NCBI RefSeq assembly: GCF_003063265.1
Contig: NZ_NERU01000003.1
Location: 292,516-356,515 of the forward strand
From: Limnohabitans sp. WS1
GTDB lineage: Bacteria > Pseudomonadota > Gammaproteobacteria > Burkholderiales > Burkholderiaceae_C
DNA: 64,000 nt
Reading direction: 5' to 3'
A program made the position numbers and the translations under genes. Each line of letters opens with the position of its first letter. Within the stretch, counting starts at the first letter, position 1. Shown here piece after piece: positions 26,786 to 35,372 of this stretch. The notes beneath the pieces are model-generated. The model was not told the DNA's origin. It made no database searches and was given only the letters and a program-made list of their open reading frames with translations.

Positions 26786-28453
26786 ATGGCATTGGTAGAA
26801 GTTCAAGTCCCGGACATCGGGGATTTCGATGAAGTGACCGTCATTGAGTTGATGGTCAAAGTGGGCGACACCGTCAAAGCCGAGCAGTCGCTGATCACCG
26901 TGGAGTCTGACAAGGCCTCGATGGAGATCCCGTCGAGCACTGCAGGCGTTGTGAAAGAAATGCGCGTGGCGCTGGGCGACAAGGTCAAGCAAGGCTCCAT
27001 CGTGTTGGTGGTGGAAGCCGCTGGTGCAGCTGCAGCCCCAGCTGCTGCGTCTGCCGCGCCTGCTGCTGCCGTGGTTGCACCCGCGCCCGCCACCGCTCCG
27101 GTGGCTGCTGCGCCAGTCGCTGCAGCATCCGGCCCGGTTGAAGTGCATGTGCCTGACATTGGCGACTTCAAAGACGTGGTCGTGATCGAAGTCATGGTCA
27201 AGCCCGGCGACAACATCAAGGTCGAGCAGTCGCTGATCACCGTCGAATCCGACAAGGCCTCGATGGAAATCCCGTCATCGCACGCAGGCGTGCTCCAAGA
27301 GATCAAAGTCAAAGTGGGCGACAAGGTCAACATTGGCGACCTGCTGGCTGTGTTGACGGGCACGGTCGCTGCGGTAGCGCCCGTGGCAGCTTCTGTTGCT
27401 GCAGCCGTGGCAGCACCTGTGGCCGTGGCATCGGCTCCGGCGGCTGCGCCAACACCCGTGGCTGCGGCAGTGGCTGCGGTGGCAGCGCCTGCCCACGCCC
27501 CCGGCGGCACCACGCTGGGCTTGCCCCACGCGTCACCATCGGTGCGCAAGTTCGCTCGCGAGCTGGGTGTGCCGCTCGCAGAAGTCAAAGGCTCGGGCCT
27601 CAAAGGCCGGATCACCGAGGCCGATGTGCAAGCCTTCACCCAGGCCGTCATGTCGGGCGCTGCCCAAACCAAGGCGCAAGCGGCCAAAGCCCCTGCAGCC
27701 TCGGGCGGTGACGGCGCAGCTTTGGGCCTGATCCCTTGGCCCAAGGTGGACTTTGCCAAGTTCGGCCCCATCGAGCGCAAAGAGATGGGTCGCATCAAGA
27801 AGATCAGCGGTGCCAACCTGCTGCGCAACGCCATCATGATCCCGGCCGTCACCAACCACGACGATGCCGACATCACGGACCTCGAAGCCTTCCGCGTCTC
27901 GACCAACAAAGAGAATGAAAAGTCGGGCGTCAAAGTCACGATGCTGGCCTTCTTGATCAAGGCTTGTGTGGCCGCGCTCAAGAAATACCCAGAGTTCAAC
28001 AGCTCGCTCGACGGCGATGCGCTGGTTTACAAAAACTACTGGCACATTGGCTTTGCCGCTGACACGCCCAATGGTTTGATGGTGCCCGTCATTCGCGATT
28101 GCGACAAAAAAGGCGTGCTGCAAATCAGCCAAGAAATGGGCGAGTTGGCCAAGAAGGCGAGAGATGGCAAACTCAGCCCCGCCGAAATGAGCGGCGCAAC
28201 TTTCACCATCTCCAGCCTCGGCGGCATCGGTGGCAAGTACTTCACGCCCATCATCAACGCGCCCGAAGTGGCCATCTTGGGTGTGTGCAAGAGCACCATG
28301 GAACCCGTGTGGGACGGCAAGCAGTTTGTGCCCCGCCTGATGCTGCCCCTGTCTTTGACATGGGACCACCGCGTCATCGACGGCGCCGCAGCGGCACGCT
28401 TCAACGCGTTCCTGGGTCAAATCCTCAGCGACTTCCGTCGCGTGTTGCTCTAA
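26786..28453 (+). CDS. aceF: Dihydrolipoamide acetyltransferase E2
   Basis: Core of the pyruvate dehydrogenase complex, transferring acetyl groups from lipoyl lysine to CoA. The 555 residues contain two lipoyl domains (about 1-75 and 121-195, each with the lipoylation site ESDKAS), joined by Ala/Pro/Val-rich flexible linkers, a peripheral-subunit-binding domain (about 248-285, ASPSVRKFARELGV) and the catalytic domain ending with TWDHRVIDGAAAARF. E. coli has three lipoyl domains; two is usual in this group. The gap to aceE is 15 bases. Confidence 0.97.
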   Translation: MALVEVQVPDIGDFDEVTVIELMVKVGDTVKAEQSLITVESDKASMEIPSSTAGVVKEMRVALGDKVKQGSIVLVVEAAGAAAAPAAASAAPAAAVVAPAPATAPVAAAPVAAASGPVEVHVPDIGDFKDVVVIEVMVKPGDNIKVEQSLITVESDKASMEIPSSHAGVLQEIKVKVGDKVNIGDLLAVLTGTVAAVAPVAASVAAAVAAPVAVASAPAAAPTPVAAAVAAVAAPAHAPGGTTLGLPHASPSVRKFARELGVPLAEVKGSGLKGRITEADVQAFTQAVMSGAAQTKAQAAKAPAASGGDGAALGLIPWPKVDFAKFGPIERKEMGRIKKISGANLLRNAIMIPAVTNHDDADITDLEAFRVSTNKENEKSGVKVTMLAFLIKACVAALKKYPEFNSSLDGDALVYKNYWHIGFAADTPNGLMVPVIRDCDKKGVLQISQEMGELAKKARDGKLSPAEMSGATFTISSLGGIGGKYFTPIINAPEVAILGVCKSTMEPVWDGKQFVPRLMLPLSLTWDHRVIDGAAAARFNAFLGQILSDFRRVLL

Positions 28454-28462
28454 GGACAGACC

Positions 28463-30289
28463 ATGGCACTGATTGATATTCAAGTCCCTGACATTGGTGA
28501 CTTCGACGAAGTCACCGTGATCGAGTTGATGGTCAAGGTGGGCGACACCGTCAAATCTGACCAAAGCCTGATCACCGTGGAGAGCGACAAAGCCTCCATG
28601 GAAATTCCTTGCAGCCACGGCGGCGTGGTCAAGGAACTCAAGGTCAAGCTCGGCGACAAAGTCAAGCAAGGCTCGGTGGTGTTGGTGCTGGAAGGCGAGG
28701 GCGCTGCGGCTGCCCCGGCTACCGCCACTGCTGCTCCAGCGGCTGCACCTGCTCCAGCACCTGTTGTCGCAGCCCCTGCACCCACAGCCTCATCCTTCGG
28801 CGGCTCCGCTGACATCGAGTGCGATGTGCTCGTGTTGGGCGGTGGCCCTGGCGGCTACTCGGCTGCGTTCCGCGCGGCCGACCTCGGCTTGAACGTGGTC
28901 ATCGTTGAGCGCTACGCCACCTTGGGCGGCGTGTGTTTGAACGTGGGTTGCATCCCCTCCAAAGCGCTGCTGCACGTCGCAGCCGTCATGGACGAAGTCA
29001 GCCACATGGCCGACTTGGGCGTGGACTTTGGCAAGCCGGTGGTCAACATCGACAAGCTTCGCGGTCACAAAGAAAAAGTCATTGGCAAACTCACCGGTGG
29101 CTTGGCGGCCATGGCCAAGATGCGCAAGGTCACGACAGTGCGCGGTTTGGGCCAATTCGTGGGTGCCAACCACCTTGAAGTGTCTGAGACCAGCGGCACC
29201 GCGCAAGAGCAAACCGGCAGCAAAAAAGTGATCGCCTTCAAACGCGCCATCATCGCCGCAGGTTCGCAAGCTGTGCGTTTGCCTTTCATGCCGAATGACC
29301 CACGCGTGGTCGACAGCACGGGCGCTTTGGAACTCAAAGAAGTCCCCAAGCGCATGCTCATTTTGGGCGGCGGCATCATCGGCCTGGAAATGGGCACGGT
29401 TTACAGCACGTTGGGCGCACGCCTCGATGTGGTGGAAATGATGGACGGCCTCATGCAAGGTGCTGACCGTGACTTGGTCAAAGTCTGGCAAAAGATGAAC
29501 GCCAAGCGCTTTGACAACATCATGCTCAAGACCAAGACCGTGTCTGCACGCGCTTTGCCCGAAGGCATTGAAGTCACGTTTGCACCGGCAGAAGAGGGCG
29601 GCACAGCCCCCGCGCCGCAGGTGTACGACCTCGTGTTGCAAGCTGTGGGCCGCACGCCCAATGGCAAAAAACTCGCCGCTGAAAAAGCGGGCGTGTCTGT
29701 GACCGACCGTGGCTTCATCAACGTCGACATTCAAATGCGCACCAACGTGCCGCACATCTTCGCCATTGGCGACATCGTGGGCCAGCCCATGTTGGCGCAC
29801 AAAGCGGTACACGAAGCACACGTGGCGGCCGAAGTGATTGCGGGCGAACTGCAAGGCAACAAAGAGTTGGCAGCCGCTGCGTTCAACGCACGCGTCATCC
29901 CGAGCGTGGCCTACACCGACCCCGAAGTGGCATGGGTGGGCTTGACCGAAGACCAAGCCAAAGCGCAAGGCATCAAGGTGAAAAAGGGCTTGTTCCCTTG
30001 GACCGCCTCGGGCCGCGCCATTGCCAACGGCCGCGACGAAGGCGTGACCAAACTGCTGTTCGACGATTCACCCGAGGCCCACGGCCACGGCAAGATCTTG
30101 GGCGGCGGCATGGTGGGCACGCACGCGGGCGACATGATTGGTGAAATCGCTTTGGCCATTGAGATGGGCGCAGACGCTGTGGACATCGGCAAGACTATCC
30201 ACCCCCACCCCACGCTGGGCGAAAGCATCGGCATGGCGGCAGAGGTGGCGCACGGTAGCTGTACGGACTTGCCGCCTAGCAAGAAGTAA
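28463..30289 (+). CDS. lpdA: Dihydrolipoyl dehydrogenase E3 with N-terminal lipoyl domain
   Basis: Re-oxidises dihydrolipoyl groups with FAD and NAD+. At 608 residues it is longer than typical LpdA (about 475) because of an N-terminal lipoyl domain (1-75, with ESDKAS) and an Ala/Pro-rich linker (about 80-115), a form known in Neisseria and Burkholderiales. The E3 core has [11 protein letters not shown] near residue 131, the redox disulfide [13 protein letters not shown] near 155, the NAD-binding [10 protein letters not shown] near 305 and the C-terminal HPHPTLGES with the catalytic histidine. It begins nine bases after aceF. A truncated copy of its 3' half occurs at 34327-34664. Confidence 0.97.
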   Translation: MALIDIQVPDIGDFDEVTVIELMVKVGDTVKSDQSLITVESDKASMEIPCSHGGVVKELKVKLGDKVKQGSVVLVLEGEGAAAAPATATAAPAAAPAPAPVVAAPAPTASSFGGSADIECDVLVLGGGPGGYSAAFRAADLGLNVVIVERYATLGGVCLNVGCIPSKALLHVAAVMDEVSHMADLGVDFGKPVVNIDKLRGHKEKVIGKLTGGLAAMAKMRKVTTVRGLGQFVGANHLEVSETSGTAQEQTGSKKVIAFKRAIIAAGSQAVRLPFMPNDPRVVDSTGALELKEVPKRMLILGGGIIGLEMGTVYSTLGARLDVVEMMDGLMQGADRDLVKVWQKMNAKRFDNIMLKTKTVSARALPEGIEVTFAPAEEGGTAPAPQVYDLVLQAVGRTPNGKKLAAEKAGVSVTDRGFINVDIQMRTNVPHIFAIGDIVGQPMLAHKAVHEAHVAAEVIAGELQGNKELAAAAFNARVIPSVAYTDPEVAWVGLTEDQAKAQGIKVKKGLFPWTASGRAIANGRDEGVTKLLFDDSPEAHGHGKILGGGMVGTHAGDMIGEIALAIEMGADAVDIGKTIHPHPTLGESIGMAAEVAHGSCTDLPPSKK

Positions 30290-30311
30290 AAGCTTCGCTG
30301 TTTAAACAAAG

Positions 30312-30346
30312 AAGCCGCCAACCTGAAATGGTTGGCGGCTTTTTTA
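30312..30346 (+). terminator. Intrinsic terminator of the PDH operon
   Basis: A 12-base perfect stem (AAGCCGCCAACC with GGTTGGCGGCTT), six-base loop and T-run lie 23 bases after the lpdA stop. Confidence 0.93.
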
Positions 30347-30559
30347 TTGGGCATGACGGCTTGGGCGTCCATCATTCACTCTCGCCTGAGAGTGTCCTAT
30401 ATTTTGTGTAAATGCGGCGGGTATCAGCCCATGGGCATCCGGTGATTATTTCGTTTAGTCGCCGCAAATTTCGCGTTGATGAGACGGGGCATTACCGCAT
30501 ATGGTTTTTCAGTACGTCACCCCTGGGGCTTGGACGCCATGGGTTATCGGCAGGCTTGT
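30347..30559. other. Gene-free stretch between PDH operon and RES toxin
   Basis: No gene is supported here. A small inverted repeat ACTCTCGCCTGAGAGT lies near 30376-30391. Local codon and base pattern differs from the flanking operon, so this may be the outer boundary of the accessory region. Confidence 0.5.
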
Positions 30560-31036
30560 TTAAAACAGCCGAGGGTCAAACCGGAAAGGGTGGCGCTCAA
30601 TTTTGATCAATATTCTGCGGTAGTCTGGGTGTGCAGGATTGATCAGCAAATTCAACTCGGATGGTTCTACAAAAGAGGGCACCCACAAGCCGAGGCTGGA
30701 TGTGGACGCCAGCCAGGACAAGCCCAGGGCCTGTGTGGCGGCTTCGTTGCTTTGCCAGTCGGTTGGCAATCCCCAGTTAGAAGCTGCCATCAGCAAGCAG
30801 TCATCGGGCAACTCCAATTGCATCAAGGCTTGATTTTTAGGGTTGGCCCCGTTGCAGTGGACGCGCTTTTCCAATTGACACAAGGCACGGGTAGATGCCG
30901 CATAGACCACTTGGTGTGCGCCTATGGCATGCCAGCGGCCATGGCCCAAGGTCGATCCGAAACCCAGCGTGGCAAGAATGGCAGAGGAGGGCAGTGCGGG
31001 GTTTTCGCAAAATCCAATCCGCCAGACGGTGGTCAA
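30560..31036 (-). CDS. RES-domain toxin of a type II toxin-antitoxin system
   Basis: A 158-residue RES-fold protein. RES toxins are related to ADP-ribosyltransferases and deplete NAD+ or modify a metabolic target. The conserved Arg near the N-terminus (VWRI), the STLGHGRWHAIGAHQVVYAAS block (residues 28-48) and LCQLEKRVH correspond to the RES core arginine, tyrosine and glutamate positions. The gene starts with TTG at 31036, overlapping the antitoxin stop as TTGA, a start that fits translational coupling and lower toxin yield. No other in-frame start lies nearby. Confidence 0.82.
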   Translation of the reverse strand: MTTVWRIGFCENPALPSSAILATLGFGSTLGHGRWHAIGAHQVVYAASTRALCQLEKRVHCNGANPKNQALMQLELPDDCLLMAASNWGLPTDWQSNEAATQALGLSWLASTSSLGLWVPSFVEPSELNLLINPAHPDYRRILIKIERHPFRFDPRLF

Positions 31037-31548
31037 ACGACACCGCCATAACGGATTGCAATCAAAATGTCTTTGACGCGTTGTGCACCGAAGCTGGTTT
31101 TGGCCAACTCCAGCGGGCTGTCACCCTCCAGCATGGGGTGTGGGCGACGCAACCAAGCCGAGGCTTCGTCTTCTGTCTCAAAGGTGTCGGCGGCCATTTG
31201 CCCAAGTTCCAGCAGACGCAACACGCTTTCAGCCGAATGGATGGGCAGCAGTTGCCCTTTGGCGGCTTTGCGGTTGGCGGTGCTGCGGTCCAGATCAAGG
31301 TACTCTGCAATCACCCCTTTGCCCAGCCCCAGGTAGTCGCCCAGCGGCCCAATGGCTTGACTGGAAATGCCGCGCTTGAGGAGCTTGCAGGCCCCTGCGC
31401 TGGACAAGCTGGCCAGACGCGCACCCACCATCACACGTGTGGATTCTGTTCGCGAATCGTCGAAGTCTTGGGCGTCCAGCATGGCCCAAAGCGCCGAGAG
31501 TGCAGCGCTGCGAGGGGTGCTGATGGCAGCGATGGCTTGTGTTTTCAT
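31033..31548 (-). CDS. Xre/MbcA/ParS-type antitoxin partner of RES toxin
   Basis: A 171-residue antitoxin. The central part carries an Xre-like HTH (about residues 55-105, SSQAIGPLGDYLGLGKGVIAEYLDLDRSTANRK) and the C-terminus the toxin-binding domain formerly DUF2384 (about 112-168: SAESVLRLLELGQMAADTF, then AWLRRPHPMLEGDSPLELAKTSFG). That PHPMLxGxxPLELA element marks the Xre antitoxins paired with RES toxins. It precedes the toxin with a four-base overlap. The candidate operator lies directly upstream, so autoregulation is expected. Confidence 0.85.
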   Translation of the reverse strand: MKTQAIAAISTPRSAALSALWAMLDAQDFDDSRTESTRVMVGARLASLSSAGACKLLKRGISSQAIGPLGDYLGLGKGVIAEYLDLDRSTANRKAAKGQLLPIHSAESVLRLLELGQMAADTFETEDEASAWLRRPHPMLEGDSPLELAKTSFGAQRVKDILIAIRYGGVV

Positions 31549-31551
31549 GGC

Positions 31552-31582
31552 GCAATTACATCATTTACTTGATGCAATTACA
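31552..31582 (-). promoter_or_regulatory. Candidate operator of the Xre-RES module
   Basis: Two exact copies of GCAATTACA (31552-31560 and 31574-31582) stand 22 bases apart, two helical turns, just before the antitoxin start. They overlap an inverted repeat TACATCA/TGATGCA. This is the geometry expected for an autoregulated antitoxin operator. Confidence 0.55.
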
Positions 31583-31624
31583 ACAATTTTGAGTGAATTT
31601 GCCGCAGCTCAATGCGCCCCGAGG

Positions 31625-31735
31625 TCACACCCCGCACCCATCCGCTTCATCACCTTCCTCGCTGCACAGCGCAGCAATCAAGGCTTGGTCCACCGCTTGG
31701 CCGGACAGCTGCAGCTCTTCACTCTTTGGGCCTGC
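31625..31735 (-). pseudogene. C-terminal tail relic, copy 1
   Basis: On the - strand a frame reads EELQLSGQAVDQALIAALCS then EEGDEADGCGV and a stop at 31625-31627. It has no start and loses sense upstream of about 31735. The same tail occurs at 36859-36966 as DNA, and a diverged form ends the real gene at 53666. Similarity between copies 1 and 2 continues beyond the stop codon (CAATGCGCCCCGAG in both), so DNA was duplicated, not merely a protein motif conserved. Confidence 0.55.
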
Positions 31736-31818
31736 GCTGTGCCAAAGGCGCTGAGTGCAACGCTCGATAGGGCAGCAAGGCCAATTTGTCGGCGACGGAG
31801 GTCATGGGCTTGGGTCAT
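31678..31818 (-). pseudogene. Truncated start of a secreted protein (signal peptide only)
   Basis: A 46-codon frame begins with ATG at 31818 behind a good GGAG ribosome site and encodes a complete signal peptide: twin arginines (LRRRQIG), a hydrophobic core (LAALSSVALSAFG) and TAQAQ as cleavage site. After about residue 31 it runs out of frame into the tail relic and stops. This reads as the 5' end of a periplasmic protein gene, such as a Bug-type receptor, fused by deletion to an unrelated 3' end. Confidence 0.5.
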
Positions 31819-31947
31819 CAAGAAATCTCCGAATGAAAATAGCCCATGCTTTGTCTGAAGAAATCAATTAGCCCGCTACTCGGGAAAACCTAGCCCGGGC
31901 AGTCCCTCGTCACCTGTTGGCTGCAAGCGAATGAATTTTCAACCACG

Positions 31948-32901
31948 ATGAGGTGTAATGTGCTGCGTCCCTACAGCCCACGAACCATTGCCGCCATGTT
32001 CTCATTACTTTTTCGAAAAACGCTGGCCTCGACGTTGATGGGGCTCATCTCACTGTTGAATTTGAGTGCCTATGCGGCCGACTACGCTGGTCCGCTGTTT
32101 GACGCACACCTTCACTACAACACCGAAGCCTGGAACGGCCAAACCGGCCCGCATCCAGTACCCGATGTGTTTGCACGGATGCAGCGAAGTGGCGTCAAGG
32201 CCATCGTCGCCAACTCGCGGCCCAATGATGGAACCCTTTCGCTGGCCCAAGCGCGCGCCGAGGCTGCCTCAGAGGGAGTGACCGTTGTGCCATTCGTTCG
32301 CCTGTACCGCAACCGCGCTGACTATGACTCTTGGTTCCGCGACGAAAGTATTTATGACATGGTGCTGGCAGAACTCGCGCGTGGAACACCGGTGGGGCCT
32401 TATCGGGGCATTGGCGAATTTCATCTTTATGACAGTGCCAATGCCAACGGCAGTGTGGCCCAAAAGCTGATGGTGTTGGCCGAAGAAAAGCAGTTGGTGG
32501 TGCTGGCCCATGTGGACGATGTCGCGATCGACCTGTTGATGGCCAACACGCCATCCAAAGGTCAAAAGTTGCGTTTGATTTGGGCGCACACAGGCATTGG
32601 TGGCCCACCGGTCACGCGCGTGGAGGCCTTGATGGCCAAGTACCCTGGCCTGATGGGGGAACTTTCTTACCGGCCGGGCTTGACCTGTGACGGAGGTTTC
32701 TTATGCCCGGAATGGCGTGCGCTCATGCTCAAATACCCCGGGCGTTTTTTGATCGGGTCAGACACCTGGATCAATCAACGCTGGCAACAATATGAAGACA
32801 ACATGCGGGGCTATCGCGTTTGGCTGGGGGGTTTGCCGCCCGATGTGGCCAAAAAAATAGCCTGGGAGAACGGTTCGGCCTTGTTCGGCTTGCGTCACTG
32901 A
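31948..32901 (+). CDS. Exported amidohydrolase-family (TIM-barrel) protein
   Basis: A 317-residue protein of the amidohydrolase superfamily (PF04909-like). A signal peptide is evident ([22 protein letters not shown] before ADYAG). The mature part starts with the metal motif DAHLHYN, and shows GEFHLYD near residue 155, LAHVDD near 190, WAHTGIGG near 210 and SDTWIN near 270, spaced as metal ligands and the catalytic aspartate of the barrel. The start may be 31948 or, giving a cleaner signal peptide, ATG 31996; neither has a strong ribosome site. The substrate is unknown. It lies between two decayed stretches. Confidence 0.8.
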   Translation: MRCNVLRPYSPRTIAAMFSLLFRKTLASTLMGLISLLNLSAYAADYAGPLFDAHLHYNTEAWNGQTGPHPVPDVFARMQRSGVKAIVANSRPNDGTLSLAQARAEAASEGVTVVPFVRLYRNRADYDSWFRDESIYDMVLAELARGTPVGPYRGIGEFHLYDSANANGSVAQKLMVLAEEKQLVVLAHVDDVAIDLLMANTPSKGQKLRLIWAHTGIGGPPVTRVEALMAKYPGLMGELSYRPGLTCDGGFLCPEWRALMLKYPGRFLIGSDTWINQRWQQYEDNMRGYRVWLGGLPPDVAKKIAWENGSALFGLRH

Positions 32902-33018
32902 ACAGAAAAATTCAGCTCATCCGCGCAAACCCAAGGCACATAGGGCTTGTCGATTCCCCAGCCAATCGATCTGCCAAGCCAAAAAGGCGATGAATTCACC
33001 ACTGCCTTTTTGAGTTGA

Positions 33019-34074
33019 TTACAGCGTTGGGTAATCGGTGTAGCCCTTGGCACCGGGGGTGTAGAAGGTGCTTTGGTCGGGTACGTTCATGGCCGCACCC
33101 GCTTTCACACGGGCAGGGAAGTCGGGGTTGGCGAGGAAGCCGTTGCCAAAGGCGACGGCGTCAAGCTTGCCTTCGGTGGTGGCCGCCTCGGCCTCGGCTG
33201 GGGTGTAGCCCATGTTGCCAATCAGCACACCTTTATAGTGGGCGCGGGCAAGGGGCATCACATCGGCTTTTTGCAGGCCAAAAAAGTCTGCCCGCATGAT
33301 GTGCAAGTAGGCCAAATCAAAGCGGTTGAGTTGCTCAGCCAGGTAGGCTGTCCAAGCCAGCGGGTCGCTGTCTTTCATGTCGTTGTAGCTGTTCAGGGGC
33401 GACAGGCGCAGGCCCACGCGGTCGCTGCCGATGGCCGCACACACGGCGGTCAACACTTCAAACAGGAAGCGTGCGCGTTGTTCCAAGGTGCCGCCGTAGC
33501 TGTCGCTGCGTTGGTTGGCGCTGTCGCGCAGGAATTGGTCAATCAAGTACCCGTTGGCACCGTGTACTTCCACGCCGTCAAAACCTGCAGCCATGGCGTT
33601 TTTGGCGGCCTGCGCAAAGGCTTGCACGATGGTGGCAATTTCGCTTTCCAGCAAGGCGTGGGGTGTGGCTTGGGGCAACATGCCATGAGCGGTGTGGGCA
33701 TCGCCCTGGAGCGGCAGGTTGCTGGACGAAACAATCTGAGCCCCGTCATTGTTGGCCGGGTGTGCGGCGCGGCCGGCGTGCCAGATTTGCATGAAGATTT
33801 TGCCGCCCTTGGCATGAACAGCTGCAGTGGTCTCTTTCCAGGCTTCAATTTGTTCGGCGTTGTAAATGCCGGGTTCGTTGACAAAGGCCGAGGTGTTCTC
33901 GGCAATCATGGTGCACTCTGTGATGATCAGCCCGGCGCTGTCGCGCTGCGCGTAGTACTCGGCCATGAGCGAATTGGGCAAATGCCCTGCACTGGCACGC
34001 GAACGTGTCAGCGGTGCCATGAGCATGCGGTTGGCCAGTGAAACGGAGCCGATTTGAAGAGGGTTAAATAGCAT
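33019..34074 (-). CDS. Old yellow enzyme family ene-reductase
   Basis: FMN-dependent alkene reductase of the NemA/OYE group, 351 residues. Family landmarks are the N-terminal NRMLMAPLTRSRA with the FMN-site threonine, QIWHAGRAAHP near residue 100, the substrate-binding pair and flanks in FDGVEVHGANGYLIDQFLRDSANQRSDSYGG-type sequence (about 170-200), and GNMGYTPAEAE near 295. It would reduce activated C=C bonds or nitro groups with NADPH. It is convergent with the amidohydrolase gene and divergent from the relic-rich block to its right. Confidence 0.95.
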   Translation of the reverse strand: MLFNPLQIGSVSLANRMLMAPLTRSRASAGHLPNSLMAEYYAQRDSAGLIITECTMIAENTSAFVNEPGIYNAEQIEAWKETTAAVHAKGGKIFMQIWHAGRAAHPANNDGAQIVSSSNLPLQGDAHTAHGMLPQATPHALLESEIATIVQAFAQAAKNAMAAGFDGVEVHGANGYLIDQFLRDSANQRSDSYGGTLEQRARFLFEVLTAVCAAIGSDRVGLRLSPLNSYNDMKDSDPLAWTAYLAEQLNRFDLAYLHIMRADFFGLQKADVMPLARAHYKGVLIGNMGYTPAEAEAATTEGKLDAVAFGNGFLANPDFPARVKAGAAMNVPDQSTFYTPGAKGYTDYPTL

Positions 34075-34151
34075 AGGAATTTTTTGGATCCATGAGGAAA
34101 GACAGCGGTGGAAATTGCCTCCGAAAGACTACATGGTGTTAAAAAAGGGGA

Positions 34152-34310
34152 TTGCAAGGCCAGTGCGTTGCCGTTCAGCGGATTTGGTATTGCCTGCCTA
34201 ACAACTTTGTTTACATGCCGCAGGTCATGCAAGCGGTACCGACGGCGGTGGTGGTCATGCTGGGTAGCTGGGTGCTGGCGAGTATGTCGAGTACGCAGAG
34301 AGGAAAGTAA
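34152..34310 (+). pseudogene. Possible 3' remnant of a membrane-protein gene
   Basis: A 52-codon open frame ends at TAA 34308-34310. It includes a hydrophobic segment (AVPTAVVVMLGSWVLASM) following NNFVYMPQVMQ. There is no convincing start, and the frame is closed immediately upstream. It looks like the end of an unidentified membrane protein, sitting just before the lpdA fragment, but it could also be chance. Confidence 0.3.
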
Positions 34311-34326
34311 GTCACGTTCGAAAATG

Positions 34327-34664
34327 TCGAAACCGGCAGCACAGCCCCCCCGCCGCAGGTGCACGACTTCGTGTTGCAAGCCGTAGGCCGCGCCATTTCC
34401 AACGGCCGCGACGAAGGCGTGACCAAACTGCTGTTTGACGATTCACCCGAGGCCCACGGTCACGGCAAAATCTTGGGCGGCGGCATGGTGGGCACGCACG
34501 CGGGTGACATGATTGGCGAGATCGCTCTGGCGATTGAGATGGGCGCAGACGCTGTGGACATCGGCAAAACCATCCACCCACACCCCACGCTGGGCGAAAG
34601 CATCGGCATGGCGGCGGAAGTGGCGCACGGCAGCTGCACGGACTTGCCGCCGAGCAAGAAATAA
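34327..34664 (+). pseudogene. Truncated duplicate of lpdA 3' end with internal deletion
   Basis: From about 34330 the DNA matches lpdA (29598 onward) through LVLQAVGR, jumps at a shared GGCCGC, and resumes at lpdA 30011 ([24 protein letters not shown]) to the identical C-terminus and stop. The missing part is 363 bases, exactly 121 codons, so the frame is preserved. Substitutions are mostly synonymous. The copy lacks FAD and NAD domains and the disulfide, so it cannot be an active E3; an open frame of 101 codons from 34359 could still be translated. The original is 4 kb to the left. Confidence 0.9.
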
Positions 34665-34687
34665 TCGGCTTCAGCGCTGCACGAAGC

Positions 34688-34726
34688 AAAAGCCCCGGAC
34701 GGGAAACTGTCCGGAGCTTTTTTGTG
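34688..34726 (+). terminator. Intrinsic terminator, left copy of a repeated hairpin
   Basis: AAGCCCCGGAC pairs with GTCCGGAGCTT around GGGAAACT (one G-T mismatch pair) and is followed by a T-run. Almost the same sequence lies at 37632-37668. Confidence 0.88.
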
Positions 34727-34741
34727 ACTGGCACGCTGATG

Positions 34742-34771
34742 AATGGCTAAAATGGCTAATCGATTCAGGAG
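34742..34771 (+). promoter_or_regulatory. Tandem repeat and ribosome site before the Phd-type antitoxin
   Basis: AATGGCTAA is repeated twice head-to-tail (34742-34750, 34751-34759), followed by AGGAG seven bases before the antitoxin ATG. The repeat is a candidate autoregulatory operator. Confidence 0.5.
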
Positions 34772-34777
34772 TCCACC

Positions 34778-35047
34778 ATGCGTGTCACCGCCACCGAAGC
34801 CAAGAACCGTTTTGGCAGCCTTTGCGCTCAGGCCAAGCGCGAGCCCGTGTTTGTGGAGAAAGCCGGTCAGCTCGACTCGGTCATTCTGTCCGCCGAGCAG
34901 TACCAGGCGCTCAAGGCCGGGCAGGACGGGGCCAGCCGGGCTTCGCGCAAACAGGCGTTTGAAGCCCACTTTGGCGACTGGATCGCTGCGCAGAACGCCC
35001 GGGTCGAAGCCCACGGCATTCCGGGCGCTGACCTTCGCCCTTGGTAA
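34778..35047 (+). CDS. Phd/YefM-type antitoxin
   Basis: An 89-residue protein whose first 50 residues follow the Phd/YefM fold (MRVTATEAKNRFGSLCAQA, EPVFVEKAGQLDSVILSAEQYQAL), the dimeric DNA-binding part of these antitoxins. The C-terminal 40 residues (KQAFEAHFGDW, then RVEAHGIPGADLRPW) should wrap the toxin. It lies seven bases upstream of a CcdB-family toxin, not the Doc or YoeB partner usually seen with Phd/YefM, so the pair is a mixed module. A strong AGGAG site precedes it. Confidence 0.85.
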   Translation: MRVTATEAKNRFGSLCAQAKREPVFVEKAGQLDSVILSAEQYQALKAGQDGASRASRKQAFEAHFGDWIAAQNARVEAHGIPGADLRPW

Positions 35048-35054
35048 GCGGCCC

Positions 35055-35369
35055 ATGGCGCAGTACGACGTGTTTCCCAACCCAAGCCGCAGCGGGGCGG
35101 AGGGTATTCCGTATGTCGTGGTGGTCCAGAGCGACTTGCTCGATGGCTTGGCCACTCGCTTGACCATGCCCCTCGCTCTGCCCGATACCATGGTCAAAGT
35201 GCCCACCGTGCTGTGCCCAACCATCCATGTGAACGGGCAGCGCCTTAACGCGTTGGCGCATTACACTGCGCCACTGCCCGCCAAACTGCTTCGGAGCCCG
35301 GTGGACAACGTGGCCGCGCAGGCCAGCGCACTGGTGGCGGCGATGGATGCGGTGCTGTCGGGCATCTGA
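35055..35369 (+). CDS. CcdB-family toxin, first copy
   Basis: A 104-residue CcdB-type protein: MAQYDVFPNP, IPYVVVVQSDLLDGLATRLTMPL and LCPTIHVNGQRLNALAHY correspond to the CcdB core strands. CcdB poisons the GyrA subunit of DNA gyrase. The end shows a long helix (AAQASALVAAMDAVLSGI); the CcdB C-terminal Trp-Gly-Ile that binds gyrase is here only SGI, so the tryptophan is missing and the target may differ. Partner is the Phd-type antitoxin seven bases upstream. Confidence 0.8.
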   Translation: MAQYDVFPNPSRSGAEGIPYVVVVQSDLLDGLATRLTMPLALPDTMVKVPTVLCPTIHVNGQRLNALAHYTAPLPAKLLRSPVDNVAAQASALVAAMDAVLSGI

Positions 35370-35372
35370 GGA

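Noticed and set aside
24035..27148. 1037-codon antisense frame over aceE
   Set aside because: It mirrors the codon structure of aceE, has a low-complexity His/Gly/Val-rich composition, and has no ribosome site; aceE is certain.
31367..31858. 163-codon + frame across the Xre start and the relic
   Set aside because: It runs antisense to the antitoxin and across the relic junction and resembles no protein.
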